DNA of 47,720 bases from positions 1 to 47,720 of the forward strand of contig JAPLEL010000106.1 of NCBI GenBank assembly GCA_026391415.1, written 5' to 3'. This document shows, in pieces, positions 20,101-30,325 of this stretch (positions are counted from its first letter, which is position 1; the number at the start of each line of letters is the position of its first letter). The notes under the pieces are model-generated. The model did not search any database and had not been told where the DNA came from. It saw only the letters and a list, made by a program, of their open reading frames with translations. Made by a program: the position numbers and the translations under genes. The DNA is from Bacteroidota bacterium. Its GTDB lineage: Bacteria > Bacteroidota > Bacteroidia > Chitinophagales > Chitinophagaceae.

Positions 20101-20364
20101 TTATAACGGCTTTGCTTGGTAATCATCAATTTCCGAACTCGCTGCTGGCAACTGATCGTAATTGCCTTCAAGGGCGTACAATCCAAAAAGTATAAAGCCA
20201 ATAGCTATTGGGTAAAAGACAGTAATGAATACACCCCATTGAATTTGTGTATCAATTCCTGGTTTTTTGGCAATTTCAGCACTGGCTGTTTGTAGTAAAT
20301 AGTGTATGCCCAATGGACCTAAAATAATCCAAATTAATCCGGCGTATCTTTTAATTGCATTCAT
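20101..20364 (-). CDS. Small two-TM protein, DUF6814-like, paired with MHS transporter
   Basis: 87 aa; MNAIKRYAGLIWIILGPLGIHYLLQTA...PIAIGFILFGLYALEGNYDQLP; immediately downstream of the transporter. Confidence 0.75.
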   Translation of the reverse strand: MNAIKRYAGLIWIILGPLGIHYLLQTASAEIAKKPGIDTQIQWGVFITVFYPIAIGFILFGLYALEGNYDQLPAASSEIDDYQAKPL

Positions 20365-20395
20365 ATTATTAACTTTTTTAAAGATTCAATTTTGT

Positions 20396-21934
20396 TTAAC
20401 GATCAACTGCTGGATCTATTTTATTGCTTATATAAATGGCCCCAATAATCATACAAATAGTGGCAATAATTATGGGATACATTAATCCTACAATTTTATT
20501 ATCGGTATAAATAGTGGTTAATAGTGTTGCAATAAATGGTGTTAGTCCACCAAAAACACCATTGCCTATATGGTAAGGTAATGACATAGATGTGTAGCGA
20601 ATTTTTGTAGGAAATAATTCTACTAAAAATGCCGCAATTGGACCATACACAAGGGTTACGTATAAAATGAGCAAAAACACAATACCCACCATTTTCCAAT
20701 AATCATTGCTTGCCAGTGTTTTTGAAATAGCTATTAATGGCTTGATGGTTGCTTTTCCTGGTATGGCATACGCTGTATCCGTTTGTGTTTGCAGCATGGT
20801 CATTCCATCGGTGAAGGTAGTTTTGGTAATTGTTTTTCTGATGAAATCTGTTGAGTTGGCAATAGCGGTAAGATTTGTTTTGATTTCTTTTTTAGCCAAT
20901 ACCTCTGTTTTGGTTTTAACATCAGCTATTTGGTACAAATTAGTAAACAAATAATTGTACGAAATAACTGCTAAAAACATACCCGATAACATAATCCATT
21001 TTCTGCCTATTTTATCACTCAATGAAGCAAAAATTACAAAGAATGGTGTGGCAAAAAGAATCCCCCAAATTAATATGGTACGTGATTGATCAAACTCAAC
21101 CTTACAAACGTTTTCAATAAAAGATTGCGCATAAAATTGACCGGTGTACCAAACAACTCCTTGACCCATGGTAGCGCCAAAAAGCGCTAATAATACCATT
21201 TTTAAATTGGCTTTATTTCCAAAACTTTCTTTTAATGGATTCACAGAAGTTTTTCCTTCTGATTTTAATTTTTCATACAGAGGAGACTCCGCCATTTTTA
21301 GTCTGATATAAATAGACACCACTACTAATAATATAGAAATTAAAAATGGAATCCGCCATCCCCAATCATTAAACTTGGCAATTGATTTGGCAGGATCAAC
21401 ATCTAAAAAATGTCGGGTTAATAAAATAACGCCTAGTGAAATAAATAAACCTAGTGTAGCCGTTGTTTGAATCCAAGAAGTAAAAAAGCCCCTTCTATGC
21501 GCAGGTGAATGTTCTGCTACATAGGTTGCAGCACCGCCATATTCTCCGCCCAAAGCCAACCCTTGAATTAGGCGCAAAATCAATACCAGTATGGGTGCTA
21601 GAAATCCAATGCTTTCGTAACTAGGTATACATCCAATAGCAAAAGTAGAACCTCCCATTAACACAAGCGTTAGCAGAAACGTATATTTTCTACCCACTAA
21701 ATCGCCGAGTCTACCAAACACTAAAGCACCAAACGGACGTACAATAAAACCGGCAGCAAAAGTAGCAAGTGTAGATAAAAGCGCTGCTGTTGGATTAGTT
21801 TTAGGGAAAAACTGGTTGGCAATTACCACGGCTAAACTTCCGAATATATAAAAATCGTACCATTCAATTAGGGTTCCCAGCGAAGAGGCACCAATCACTT
21901 TCCAGATACCTTTTGTTTCGTTATTATTATTCAT
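20396..21934 (-). CDS. MFS transporter, metabolite:H+ symporter (MHS/ProP-like)
   Basis: SSLGTLIEWYDFYIFGSLA, FGRLGDLVGRKYTFLLTL, LIQGLALGGEYGGAATYVAEHSPAHRRGFFTSWIQTT, LSDKIGRKW. Confidence 0.95.
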   Translation of the reverse strand: MNNNNETKGIWKVIGASSLGTLIEWYDFYIFGSLAVVIANQFFPKTNPTAALLSTLATFAAGFIVRPFGALVFGRLGDLVGRKYTFLLTLVLMGGSTFAIGCIPSYESIGFLAPILVLILRLIQGLALGGEYGGAATYVAEHSPAHRRGFFTSWIQTTATLGLFISLGVILLTRHFLDVDPAKSIAKFNDWGWRIPFLISILLVVVSIYIRLKMAESPLYEKLKSEGKTSVNPLKESFGNKANLKMVLLALFGATMGQGVVWYTGQFYAQSFIENVCKVEFDQSRTILIWGILFATPFFVIFASLSDKIGRKWIMLSGMFLAVISYNYLFTNLYQIADVKTKTEVLAKKEIKTNLTAIANSTDFIRKTITKTTFTDGMTMLQTQTDTAYAIPGKATIKPLIAISKTLASNDYWKMVGIVFLLILYVTLVYGPIAAFLVELFPTKIRYTSMSLPYHIGNGVFGGLTPFIATLLTTIYTDNKIVGLMYPIIIATICMIIGAIYISNKIDPAVDR

Positions 21935-22147
21935 CCTTGATTTATTATTTTAAAAATCAAGATAAGTAATTATAACGACTCTGTACTGTAACAGCAAAAT
22001 GATTTATTTATTTTAAGACCTGTAGTTTGTTCTTCTTATTGTTTTATAGCGGAAAAATCTACTTTAGAAATTAATTTAATAAAATCATTTGGATTTTCTT
22101 GGGCTAGAACCTAAAAAAAATGGGGCTAAAAGACTAAATTACCGCCT

Positions 22148-23446
22148 ATGACAGATCGTACACTAAAACAAACCCTAACACCCACCCTTTTATGGGGATT
22201 GGGCGTTGGCTACGTTATTTCAGGTATGTATTTTGGATGGAACCTAGGGCTCGAAAAAGGAGGTACCTGGGGTATGGCATTGGCAACATTGCTAGTCATT
22301 GTGTTGTACACCTGTTTTAGTTTTTCTTATGCTGAGTTGGCTTGTGCTATTCCAAAAGCAGGTGGGGCTTATGATTATGCCGAACGAGCTTTTAAAAAAG
22401 ATATTGGTTTTATTACAGGATTAGCGCAAATTATTGAATTCGTTTTTGCACCACCAGCTATTGCCATTGCTATTGGTGCTTATTTTAATTTAGCCTTTCC
22501 ACAAGTGCCTATACTAGGTGCCGCCATTACTGTTTATATAATTTTTAGTGCTTTAAATATTTATGGCGTAAAAGCTGCCGCTAATTTTGAATTGATTATT
22601 ACAATTTTAGCTGTGGGAGAATTGCTACTTTTTGCTACCCTTACTTTGCCCCATTTTTCTGCAACAAATTTTTCTAAAAATGCTTTCCCAAATGGATGGA
22701 GCGGTGCATTTGCTGCATTACCGTTTGCCATTTGGTTTTTTTTAGGAATAGAAGGACTAGCCAATGTAGCCGAAGAAACTTTGCACCCACAAAAAGATAT
22801 TATTAAAGGATTTGGATGGGCCTTATTAACGCTAGTGATATTGTGCATCTTGGTATTTGTAGCTGCAATAGGTATTGGTGGATGGGAAGCGATTGTTTAT
22901 ACTACAAACGGCACAAGTTCAGACTCGCCGCTTCCACTAGCACTCGGAAAAATATTTGCCACCAACCATGTATTTTATAAATTATTAATTGGCATTGGAT
23001 TATTTGGACTAGTGGCTTCATTTCATGGATTACTATTAGCTAGCGGAAGGGCCACATTTGAATTTGGAAAAATTGGAAACGCACCTAAGTTTTTAGGGGA
23101 AGTACATGCCCGTTTTCAAACACCAGCAAATGCATTGTTATTTAATTCTTTGTTAGGCGTGCTCATAATTTGCACTGGAAAAACCGCTGAAATTATTATT
23201 ATATCTGTGTTTGGGGCCGTATCAATTTATATCATATCAATGTTAGCAGTTTTAAAATTAAGACGCCAACAACCCGAATTGCACCGACCATTTAAAGTTC
23301 CATTTTATCCTATCACACCCATTATTGCATTGGTATTAGCCATCATTTGTTTAATAGCTTTGTGTTATTATAATGGAATATTAGCTTGCTATTATTTTGG
23401 AATTATATTTTTATTTTTTGTGCTATATAAAATTTTAAAAAAATGA
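22148..23446 (+). CDS. APC-family permease, ethanolamine permease-type
   Basis: LLWGLGVGYVISGMYFGWNLGLEKGGTWGMALAT, CAIPKAGGAYDYAERAFKKDIGFITGLAQIIEFVFAPPAIAIAIG, NVAEETLHPQKDI; resembles the bacterial ethanolamine permease subfamily. Confidence 0.85.
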   Translation: MTDRTLKQTLTPTLLWGLGVGYVISGMYFGWNLGLEKGGTWGMALATLLVIVLYTCFSFSYAELACAIPKAGGAYDYAERAFKKDIGFITGLAQIIEFVFAPPAIAIAIGAYFNLAFPQVPILGAAITVYIIFSALNIYGVKAAANFELIITILAVGELLLFATLTLPHFSATNFSKNAFPNGWSGAFAALPFAIWFFLGIEGLANVAEETLHPQKDIIKGFGWALLTLVILCILVFVAAIGIGGWEAIVYTTNGTSSDSPLPLALGKIFATNHVFYKLLIGIGLFGLVASFHGLLLASGRATFEFGKIGNAPKFLGEVHARFQTPANALLFNSLLGVLIICTGKTAEIIIISVFGAVSIYIISMLAVLKLRRQQPELHRPFKVPFYPITPIIALVLAIICLIALCYYNGILACYYFGIIFLFFVLYKILKK

Positions 23447-24792
23447 GTACCGAACAAATTATTGAGTATGTAAGTAACCATCCATCTGGCAGGGTAAAAG
23501 TTGCAGTAACAGATATTGATGGTGTGTTGCGCGGCAAATATATTTCTAGCGAAAAGTTTTTATTGGCAGTTACTGGCAACCTAGGATTCTGTGATGTGAT
23601 TTTTGGATGGGATATGGCCGACCAAGCATACGATAACAATAGTTTTACAGGATGGCATAGTGGCTATCCTGATGCCAAAGTAAAATTGAGTATTAATAGT
23701 TTTAGAAAAATTCCTTGGGAAAATGATTTGCCATTTTTTTTAGGAGAATTTGTTGACGCAAAAGGCAATGCACTTGAAATATGTCCGCGTCAATTATTAC
23801 AAAAAATTATTGCAAATGCTACTGCAGCAGGATTCGAAGCAAAGTTTTCGCAAGAATTTGAATGGTTTAATTTTATTGAAACCCCAAAAACATTTGCAGA
23901 AAAAGAAGGCAAACACCTTACACCATTAACACCTGGCATGTTTGGTTATTCTATTTTAAGAAGCAGCGAACGCAATGATTTTTTCTCGGCATTATTTAAT
24001 CAGTTAAAAGACTTTGATATTCCGTTAGAAGGTTTGCATACCGAAACCGGACCCGGCGTTTATGAAGCAGCCATTACTTATAGTGGCGTATTACAAGCCG
24101 CAGATAATGCTAGTTTATTTAAAACAGCTGTTAAAGAAATTGGATACAAGCACGGCATCTTAGCCAGCTTTATGGCAAAAATAAATGAGCAATTACCTGG
24201 CTGTAGTGGACACGTTCACCAATCGCTTTGGCAAAATAATGCCAATGTATTTTACAATGCAAATGAGCCTAACAATATGAGTGAAACCATGCAACAATAT
24301 GTGGCAGGTCAATTATTTTGTTTGCCGCATATTTTGCCAATGGTAGCACCAACAATTAACTCTTACAAACGTTTGGTAGAAGGTGCTTGGGCGCCAACCA
24401 CGCTTACCTGGGGATTAGATAATAGAACAGTTGCCTTGCGTGCGCTAACCGAAGGAAGTAAATCTTGTAGGCTAGAAACAAGGGTGGTAGGTAGTGATAC
24501 CAATCCGTATTTAGCAATTGCCGCTTGTTTGGCAGCAGGCCTCTATGGTATTCAACACAAACTAAGTTTGCAAGCAGCAACCACTGGTAATGGTTATAGA
24601 GACGAAAGCAATGGACGCTTTCCAAAAAGCCTAGACGATGCTACACAAGCCATGAAAAATTCTGCTATTGCAAAAGAACTATTTGGCGAAACATTTGTAA
24701 ATCATTTTACACAAACACGCGAGTGGGAAGTAAAACAATTTGCCAAAGTTGTTACCGATTGGGAAACAAAACGCTATTTTGAAATTATCTAA
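23443..24792 (+). CDS. Glutamine synthetase-like ligase (gamma-glutamyl-amine/amino-alcohol synthetase)
   Basis: VAVTDIDGVLRGKYIS, GLHTETGPGVYEAAITYS, FMAKINEQLPGCSGHVHQSLW, RLVEGAWAPTTLTWGLDNRTVALR, RLETRVVGSDTNPYLAIAA; 4-bp overlap with the upstream permease. Confidence 0.92.
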   Translation: MSTEQIIEYVSNHPSGRVKVAVTDIDGVLRGKYISSEKFLLAVTGNLGFCDVIFGWDMADQAYDNNSFTGWHSGYPDAKVKLSINSFRKIPWENDLPFFLGEFVDAKGNALEICPRQLLQKIIANATAAGFEAKFSQEFEWFNFIETPKTFAEKEGKHLTPLTPGMFGYSILRSSERNDFFSALFNQLKDFDIPLEGLHTETGPGVYEAAITYSGVLQAADNASLFKTAVKEIGYKHGILASFMAKINEQLPGCSGHVHQSLWQNNANVFYNANEPNNMSETMQQYVAGQLFCLPHILPMVAPTINSYKRLVEGAWAPTTLTWGLDNRTVALRALTEGSKSCRLETRVVGSDTNPYLAIAACLAAGLYGIQHKLSLQAATTGNGYRDESNGRFPKSLDDATQAMKNSAIAKELFGETFVNHFTQTREWEVKQFAKVVTDWETKRYFEII

Positions 24793-24852
24793 ATATCATT
24801 GCAGTTCTAAAAGATTTACTTAATAATTATTTAAAGCAACAAATAAAAACCA

Positions 24853-26022
24853 ATGGCCATTTCGCAATTTAATTTTCCTACTACCATTCGTTTTGGAGCA
24901 GGCGTTGTAGCAGAACTTCCTGCCTATTTAAAAAACAACCAACTATCAAAACCTTTTATTTCAACAGATCCTACCATTGCTGGATTAGATTTTTTTAAAG
25001 CCATTGTAGCAGATTTAACTGCCAAAGGATTTAGTGTAACAGTGTTTCATGATATTCATAAAAACCCTGTAAAGTCTGATGTTTACAAAGGAGCCGATGC
25101 TTACGATGCAGGTGAATGCGATTGTATAATAGGTATTGGTGGTGGCGCTGCCATAGATGTAGCAAGGGCTATTTTACTACGCATTAATCACCGCGAAGAT
25201 TTATTTAAATACGATGACTTAATTGGTGGTGATGTTTATGTAACGAATGATGTGCCTCATTTTATTACGATTCCAACCACTGCTGGAACAGGTAGCGAAG
25301 TTGGTCGCTCCGCTATTATTGCCGACGACGAAACGCACCAGAAAAAAATATTGTTCTCTCCAAAATTATTGGCAAAAATTGTTTTTGCAGATCCAGAACT
25401 TACCATGGCCCTTCCTGCATTTATTACTGCAGCAACTGGCATGGATGCACTAACACATAATATGGAAGCATTTCTAGCAAAAAACTACCATCCTATTTGC
25501 GATGGTATTGCTTTAGAAGGCATGCGTTTAATTGCTAATTCTATTGAACAGGCAGTAAAAAATCCTACCATCGAATCAAGGTCAGATATGTTATTGGCGT
25601 CTATGATGGGTGCTATTGCTTTTCAAAAAGGACTCGGCGTAGTGCATTCATTGGCACATCCCTTATCTAGTTTATTAGACACGCACCATGGTTTGGCCAA
25701 TGCGGTGAACTTGCCTTATGGTATGCAATTTAATAGTGCCGGATTTGAAGACCGTTTTGTAAGAATGGCAAAAGCGTTGGGTATTGCCAATGAATCTAGC
25801 GAAGGTGTTGTGGCTTATTTATTTGATTTAAATGATCGATTGGGTATTCCAAAAACACTTTCAGGTATTGGTGTTGAGCAGGCACATATAGAAACCCTGG
25901 CCGATTTAGCATTTGCAGATTTTGCACATCCTAATAATCCAAAACCTGTAAGTAGAAATGATTTTAAATTACTGTACGAAATTGCTTGTTGGAGAATAAA
26001 ATTTGTATTGGCATTTGTGTAA
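24853..26022 (+). CDS. Iron-containing alcohol dehydrogenase
   Basis: IIGIGGGAAIDVARAI, IPTTAGTGSEVGRSAII, TGMDALTHNMEAFLAKNYHPICDGIALEG, GVVHSLAHPLSSLLDTHHGLANAVNLP. Confidence 0.95.
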   Translation: MAISQFNFPTTIRFGAGVVAELPAYLKNNQLSKPFISTDPTIAGLDFFKAIVADLTAKGFSVTVFHDIHKNPVKSDVYKGADAYDAGECDCIIGIGGGAAIDVARAILLRINHREDLFKYDDLIGGDVYVTNDVPHFITIPTTAGTGSEVGRSAIIADDETHQKKILFSPKLLAKIVFADPELTMALPAFITAATGMDALTHNMEAFLAKNYHPICDGIALEGMRLIANSIEQAVKNPTIESRSDMLLASMMGAIAFQKGLGVVHSLAHPLSSLLDTHHGLANAVNLPYGMQFNSAGFEDRFVRMAKALGIANESSEGVVAYLFDLNDRLGIPKTLSGIGVEQAHIETLADLAFADFAHPNNPKPVSRNDFKLLYEIACWRIKFVLAFV

Positions 26023-26699
26023 CGGAAGCAAAGTTTCCTAATTATCCAACTTGGATTTTAGGCGATTCGCAAAACATAGAAATTATAGAACTATCTGCTG
26101 GTAAACAAAATAAGTTGGAACTACAAAAATGTCATGCTTTATTATTATCTGGTGGCATAGATGTAGATCCTTTTTTTTATAACCCTGCACTTATAGATTA
26201 TCCAAATAAACCATTGGCATGGAACCGCGAACGCGATGAATTTGAAATCGATTTATTTCAATCGGCACTCGCTCTATCTATGCCTGTGTTGGGTATTTGC
26301 AGAGGATTACAATTAGTAAATGCGGCACTAAAAGGCACACTTACCCCAGATATTGAAGCCACCGGAAAACAAAATCATAGAAGCGAAGGTGGGAATGATT
26401 ATATACATACCGTTTCCTTAATTGAAAAAAGTTTGTTAGCAAATATTACTGGTGTAACAGAAGGAACAGTTAATAGTGCGCACCACCAATCAGTTGAAAC
26501 AATTGCACCAGATTTAATAGTCAATTGTTATGCAGCAGAAAATATAGTAGAAGGCATTGAATGGAAAGACGCTACTAATAAATCGCCATTAATTTGTGTG
26601 CAATGGCATCCTGAAAGAATCAACAATAATAATACCAACCCGCTATCGAAAAATATCCGTGAGTGGTTTTTAAGTGAAGCAATAAAATATTCCAAATGA
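25986..26699 (+). CDS. Class I glutamine amidotransferase-like peptidase C26, PuuD-like gamma-glutamyl hydrolase
   Basis: LLSGGIDVDPFFYNP, PVLGICRGLQLVNAALKGTL, VNSAHHQSV, CVQWHPERI; TTG start inferred, 37-bp overlap with Fe-ADH. Confidence 0.9.
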   Translation: MLENKICIGICVTEAKFPNYPTWILGDSQNIEIIELSAGKQNKLELQKCHALLLSGGIDVDPFFYNPALIDYPNKPLAWNRERDEFEIDLFQSALALSMPVLGICRGLQLVNAALKGTLTPDIEATGKQNHRSEGGNDYIHTVSLIEKSLLANITGVTEGTVNSAHHQSVETIAPDLIVNCYAAENIVEGIEWKDATNKSPLICVQWHPERINNNNTNPLSKNIREWFLSEAIKYSK

Positions 26700-28060
26700 A
26701 TTGTATTAATCCAGCAACAGCCCTTAGCATTGGTCAAATAACAACAGATACCGAATTAAGTATTCAAAATAAAATAAACGCATTACGCATTGGTCAACCA
26801 GTTTGGGCCGCTATTCCTTTAACAGAAAGAATTAGCATTTTGCAACAATTTGCAAAACTATTACAAACACATATTCAAGAAGCTGCGGCAGTATTAACCA
26901 GTGAAGTAGGAAAGCCCTTGCAACAAGCGGTAAATGAAATAAATGGTGCTTGTGCTAGAATTGATTGGCTTACAAATAATGCCCCAAAAGCTTTACAAGA
27001 AGAATGGATGGTAGAGACAGGTAGCACTCGCGAAAAAATTATATACGAACCACTAGGCATTGTATGTAATATTTCTGCCTGGAATTATCCGTACTTAGTT
27101 GGAACAAATGTTTTTGTACCAGCACTATTGGCAGGAAATGCAGTGTTATACAAACCTTCTGAGCTATCTAGTTTAACCGGACAAATCATTGAAAAATATT
27201 TACACGAAGCAGGTGTTCCAGAAAATGTATTTCAAATGGTTGCGGGAGATAAAGCCGTTGGTGAACTATTGTTGCAAGCAGATTTAGACGGATACTTTTT
27301 TACAGGTTCTTATAAAACAGGAAAATATATTTACGAGCAAGTAAGTAAAAAAATGAAGCCTTGTGGATTAGAATTGGGCGGCAAAGATCCATTATATATT
27401 ACAGAAGACACTACAGATATTGCAACAATAGCAGCCAACACCGCCGATGGGGTATTTTATAACAATGGCCAAAGCTGTTGTTCGGTAGAAAGAATTTATG
27501 TGCACGAAAAAGTATACGACGCTTATGTTGCTGCCTTTGTAACAGAAGTACAATCATATACTATAGGAGATCCAATAACCGCAAATACTTATATCGGTCC
27601 ATTAACCAGAAAAGAACAACCCGCATTTTTAGCAGCACAAGTAGCAGATGCTATACAAAAAGGAGCAACACTATTATGTGGCGGAAAAATAATGGATAGA
27701 ACAGGCAACTATTTCGAACCAACTGTTTTGGTAAACACAACACACCAAATGGATTTAATGAAAGAAGAATCTTTTGGACCCATCATTGGCATTATGAAAG
27801 TTGCAAATGATGCAGCAGCAATTGCACTAATGAACGACACTGATTATGGTTTAACAGCAGGTGTTTATTGCAACAACGAAACAAGGGCCGCTAACATACA
27901 AGCTCAACTAAATGCAGGAACAGTATATTTAAATTGTTGCGATAGAGTAAGTGCGGCGCTTCCATGGAGTGGTAGAAAAAATAGTGGTTTTGGTAGCACA
28001 CTTTCTTATGTTGGCATACGAATATTTACACAATCAAAAGCGTATCATTTAAGGAGTTAA
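26696..28060 (+). CDS. NAD(P)-dependent aldehyde dehydrogenase
   Basis: SAWNYPYLVGTNVFVPALLAGNAVLYKPSE, FTGSYKTGKYIYEQ, GLELGGKDPLYI, FYNNGQSCCSVERIYV, EESFGPIIGIM. Confidence 0.95.
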   Translation: MNCINPATALSIGQITTDTELSIQNKINALRIGQPVWAAIPLTERISILQQFAKLLQTHIQEAAAVLTSEVGKPLQQAVNEINGACARIDWLTNNAPKALQEEWMVETGSTREKIIYEPLGIVCNISAWNYPYLVGTNVFVPALLAGNAVLYKPSELSSLTGQIIEKYLHEAGVPENVFQMVAGDKAVGELLLQADLDGYFFTGSYKTGKYIYEQVSKKMKPCGLELGGKDPLYITEDTTDIATIAANTADGVFYNNGQSCCSVERIYVHEKVYDAYVAAFVTEVQSYTIGDPITANTYIGPLTRKEQPAFLAAQVADAIQKGATLLCGGKIMDRTGNYFEPTVLVNTTHQMDLMKEESFGPIIGIMKVANDAAAIALMNDTDYGLTAGVYCNNETRAANIQAQLNAGTVYLNCCDRVSAALPWSGRKNSGFGSTLSYVGIRIFTQSKAYHLRS

Positions 28061-30219
28061 TTAATAGGCATACTAGCTAGAACCATTCTTATGGCACCAT
28101 AACTAATGGAATCTGGTAAGTTTTCTTTTAATAATTTCAAACTCAGTCGACCATGTTTTTTTTCTGCTGCTACAATCAACGTTTGGTGATTGGATAGTAC
28201 AAAATCATTTAAACTCAAAACGCCTGTTCCAATATAAAAGCCCAAATGCGATTCAATGGTATTGGGCGATAAGTTTCTAATGCTTGCAATTTCGGTAATA
28301 CTATTTCCCTGTTGGTATAAATCGTAGGTTGTTTTTTTGGTATCAGACTCGCGCTCCTTGGTGATTTTTGGTTTTCTTTCGCGCTTGGGTTGTTTTAATT
28401 CCATTCTAGAACTTAGCTCATTGGCATTGCAATAGTCTTGCACCATTTCTAAAAATGCTGTTCCATATTTTTCGGCTTTAAATGCACCAAAGCCAGATAT
28501 ACTTAATAACGATTGATTGCTTGTTGGCAAGTAGGTAGCCAAATCTAATAAAGTACTATCGCTAAAAATTAAATAAGCAGGCACATTTTCTTCGTGTGCA
28601 ATTTGATTGCGTAATTTTTTTAGTGCTTCAAATAATGATTTTTCAAATGCATGCTGCTGATACACTACAGGCTCTTTGGTCAGCACAACAGGTGTTGGTG
28701 CCTGTAAGTATACTTTTGCACTTTTAAAAAGCACGTCCTTGCTTTTATCTGTTAAAAGCAAAACAGGATATTCTCCAGTACTATGTTGTAAATAATTTTC
28801 AAGCAATAATTCCTTTGCATAATGCTGCCAGTCTTCTCGAGGTAAATCTTTACCAATACCAAATACAGTAAGGGTTTTATGCTCTGCCCGTATTTTTTCT
28901 GCCTGAGATCCACGAATTACATCAATTACATAATTTGCACCAAAACGTTCATTGAGTCGGGCAACGGTACTTAAAAATTTCTGTGCAATTAAAGTAGCAT
29001 CTTCTACTGTTTTTTCTGTTAAACATACGTCACAACTGCCGCAATAATCGGGTGCCGTTTCGCCAAAATAATTGAGTAGATATTTTCGTCTGCAACGTTT
29101 GGTTTCGCAGAGCTGCACCATTTTTTCTAATTTTTGCAATAGAATATTGGTTTGCTCTTCGTTATCAGGAACCTGGGCAAAACTTTTTAGTTTCATTACA
29201 TCACCGGCTCCATAAAATAAAATAGCATCACTTGGCAATCCGTCTCTGCCTGCACGACCAGTTTCTTGGTAATATCCCTCAATATTTTTAGGAAGGTCGG
29301 CATGCACTACAAAACGTACATTGCTTTTATTTATGCCCATGCCAAACGCAATAGTGGCCACCATAATTTTAATATCGTCCCTCAAAAACAAATCTTGCCG
29401 TTCGTCTCTTAGATTTTTTTCTAATCCCGCATGATACGCTGCTGCCGAATAACCATCCTCTACTAAATCGGCTGCTAATTTTTCGGTGGCGGCACGGCTT
29501 AAACAATAGATAATTCCAGCATCGCCAGTATGTGCGTCTAAATAATCTAGTAGTGTATCGTAGTATCCTTTTTTGGGCTGAATACTATAATAAATATTCG
29601 GTCTATTAAAACTGTTTTCAAAAACCCGATGCGCTTTAAAATGCAATTGCGCTAAAATATCATCTTTGGTTTGCGCATCGGCAGTAGCCGTTAACGCAAT
29701 GATAGGGGTTGATGGAAAATATTGTTTTAACTCATTTAAAACTCGGTACTCTGGCCTAAAATCGTGACCCCATTGACTAATACAATGCGCTTCATCTATG
29801 GCAAATAACGAAACCTTGAGGGATTGCAAAAATGTAAGAAACTGTTTGTCTTGCCCTACCAATCTTTCGGGTGCTACATATAAAAGTTTGAGCTCGTTGT
29901 TTTTTAATTGTTCCGACAATGCCGCTTGCTCGCCACTAGTTTGTGAACTGTTTAAAAAAGCCGCTTTTACCCCGCTCATTAATAAGGCATCTACTTGGTC
30001 TTTCATTAGCGCAATCAATGGACTCACAACAATGGTAACGCCCGCCAAACAGAGTGCGGGAACTTGGTAGCACAAACTTTTTCCACCGCCAGTAGGCATT
30101 AAAACTAGGGCATCATTACCATCTAAAATATGGCCAATAATTTCTTGCTGGTTATGACGAAAACTATCATAACCAAAAATGGTTTGTAAAATATATTCTG
30201 GAGAATCAATTGTTTGCAT
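28057..30219 (-). CDS. recQ: ATP-dependent DNA helicase RecQ
   Basis: FGYDSFRHNQQEII, LMPTGGGKSLCYQVPAL, AIDEAHCISQWGHDFRPEY, ATIAFGMGINKSNVRFVVHADLPKNIEGYYQETGRAGRDGLPS; zinc-cluster C...CGSCDVC; HRDC-like region. Confidence 0.97.
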   Translation of the reverse strand: MQTIDSPEYILQTIFGYDSFRHNQQEIIGHILDGNDALVLMPTGGGKSLCYQVPALCLAGVTIVVSPLIALMKDQVDALLMSGVKAAFLNSSQTSGEQAALSEQLKNNELKLLYVAPERLVGQDKQFLTFLQSLKVSLFAIDEAHCISQWGHDFRPEYRVLNELKQYFPSTPIIALTATADAQTKDDILAQLHFKAHRVFENSFNRPNIYYSIQPKKGYYDTLLDYLDAHTGDAGIIYCLSRAATEKLAADLVEDGYSAAAYHAGLEKNLRDERQDLFLRDDIKIMVATIAFGMGINKSNVRFVVHADLPKNIEGYYQETGRAGRDGLPSDAILFYGAGDVMKLKSFAQVPDNEEQTNILLQKLEKMVQLCETKRCRRKYLLNYFGETAPDYCGSCDVCLTEKTVEDATLIAQKFLSTVARLNERFGANYVIDVIRGSQAEKIRAEHKTLTVFGIGKDLPREDWQHYAKELLLENYLQHSTGEYPVLLLTDKSKDVLFKSAKVYLQAPTPVVLTKEPVVYQQHAFEKSLFEALKKLRNQIAHEENVPAYLIFSDSTLLDLATYLPTSNQSLLSISGFGAFKAEKYGTAFLEMVQDYCNANELSSRMELKQPKRERKPKITKERESDTKKTTYDLYQQGNSITEIASIRNLSPNTIESHLGFYIGTGVLSLNDFVLSNHQTLIVAAEKKHGRLSLKLLKENLPDSISYGAIRMVLASMPIN

Positions 30220-30325
30220 AATACCAAACGGGGTTTAAGCCGCACAATTTACTAAAGCTTGAAGGTAGTTATGGAACCCTCTTTTAACGGATATTTTTTG
30301 TTGGAAAATCTTACTTGAAAAGATT

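Noticed and set aside
20396-21934. Periplasmic insert in the MHS transporter (IADVKTKTEVLAKKEIKTNLTA...) as a novel domain
   Set aside because: From memory such loops are common in Bacteroidota MHS/MFS transporters that pair with DUF6814; treated as family-typical.
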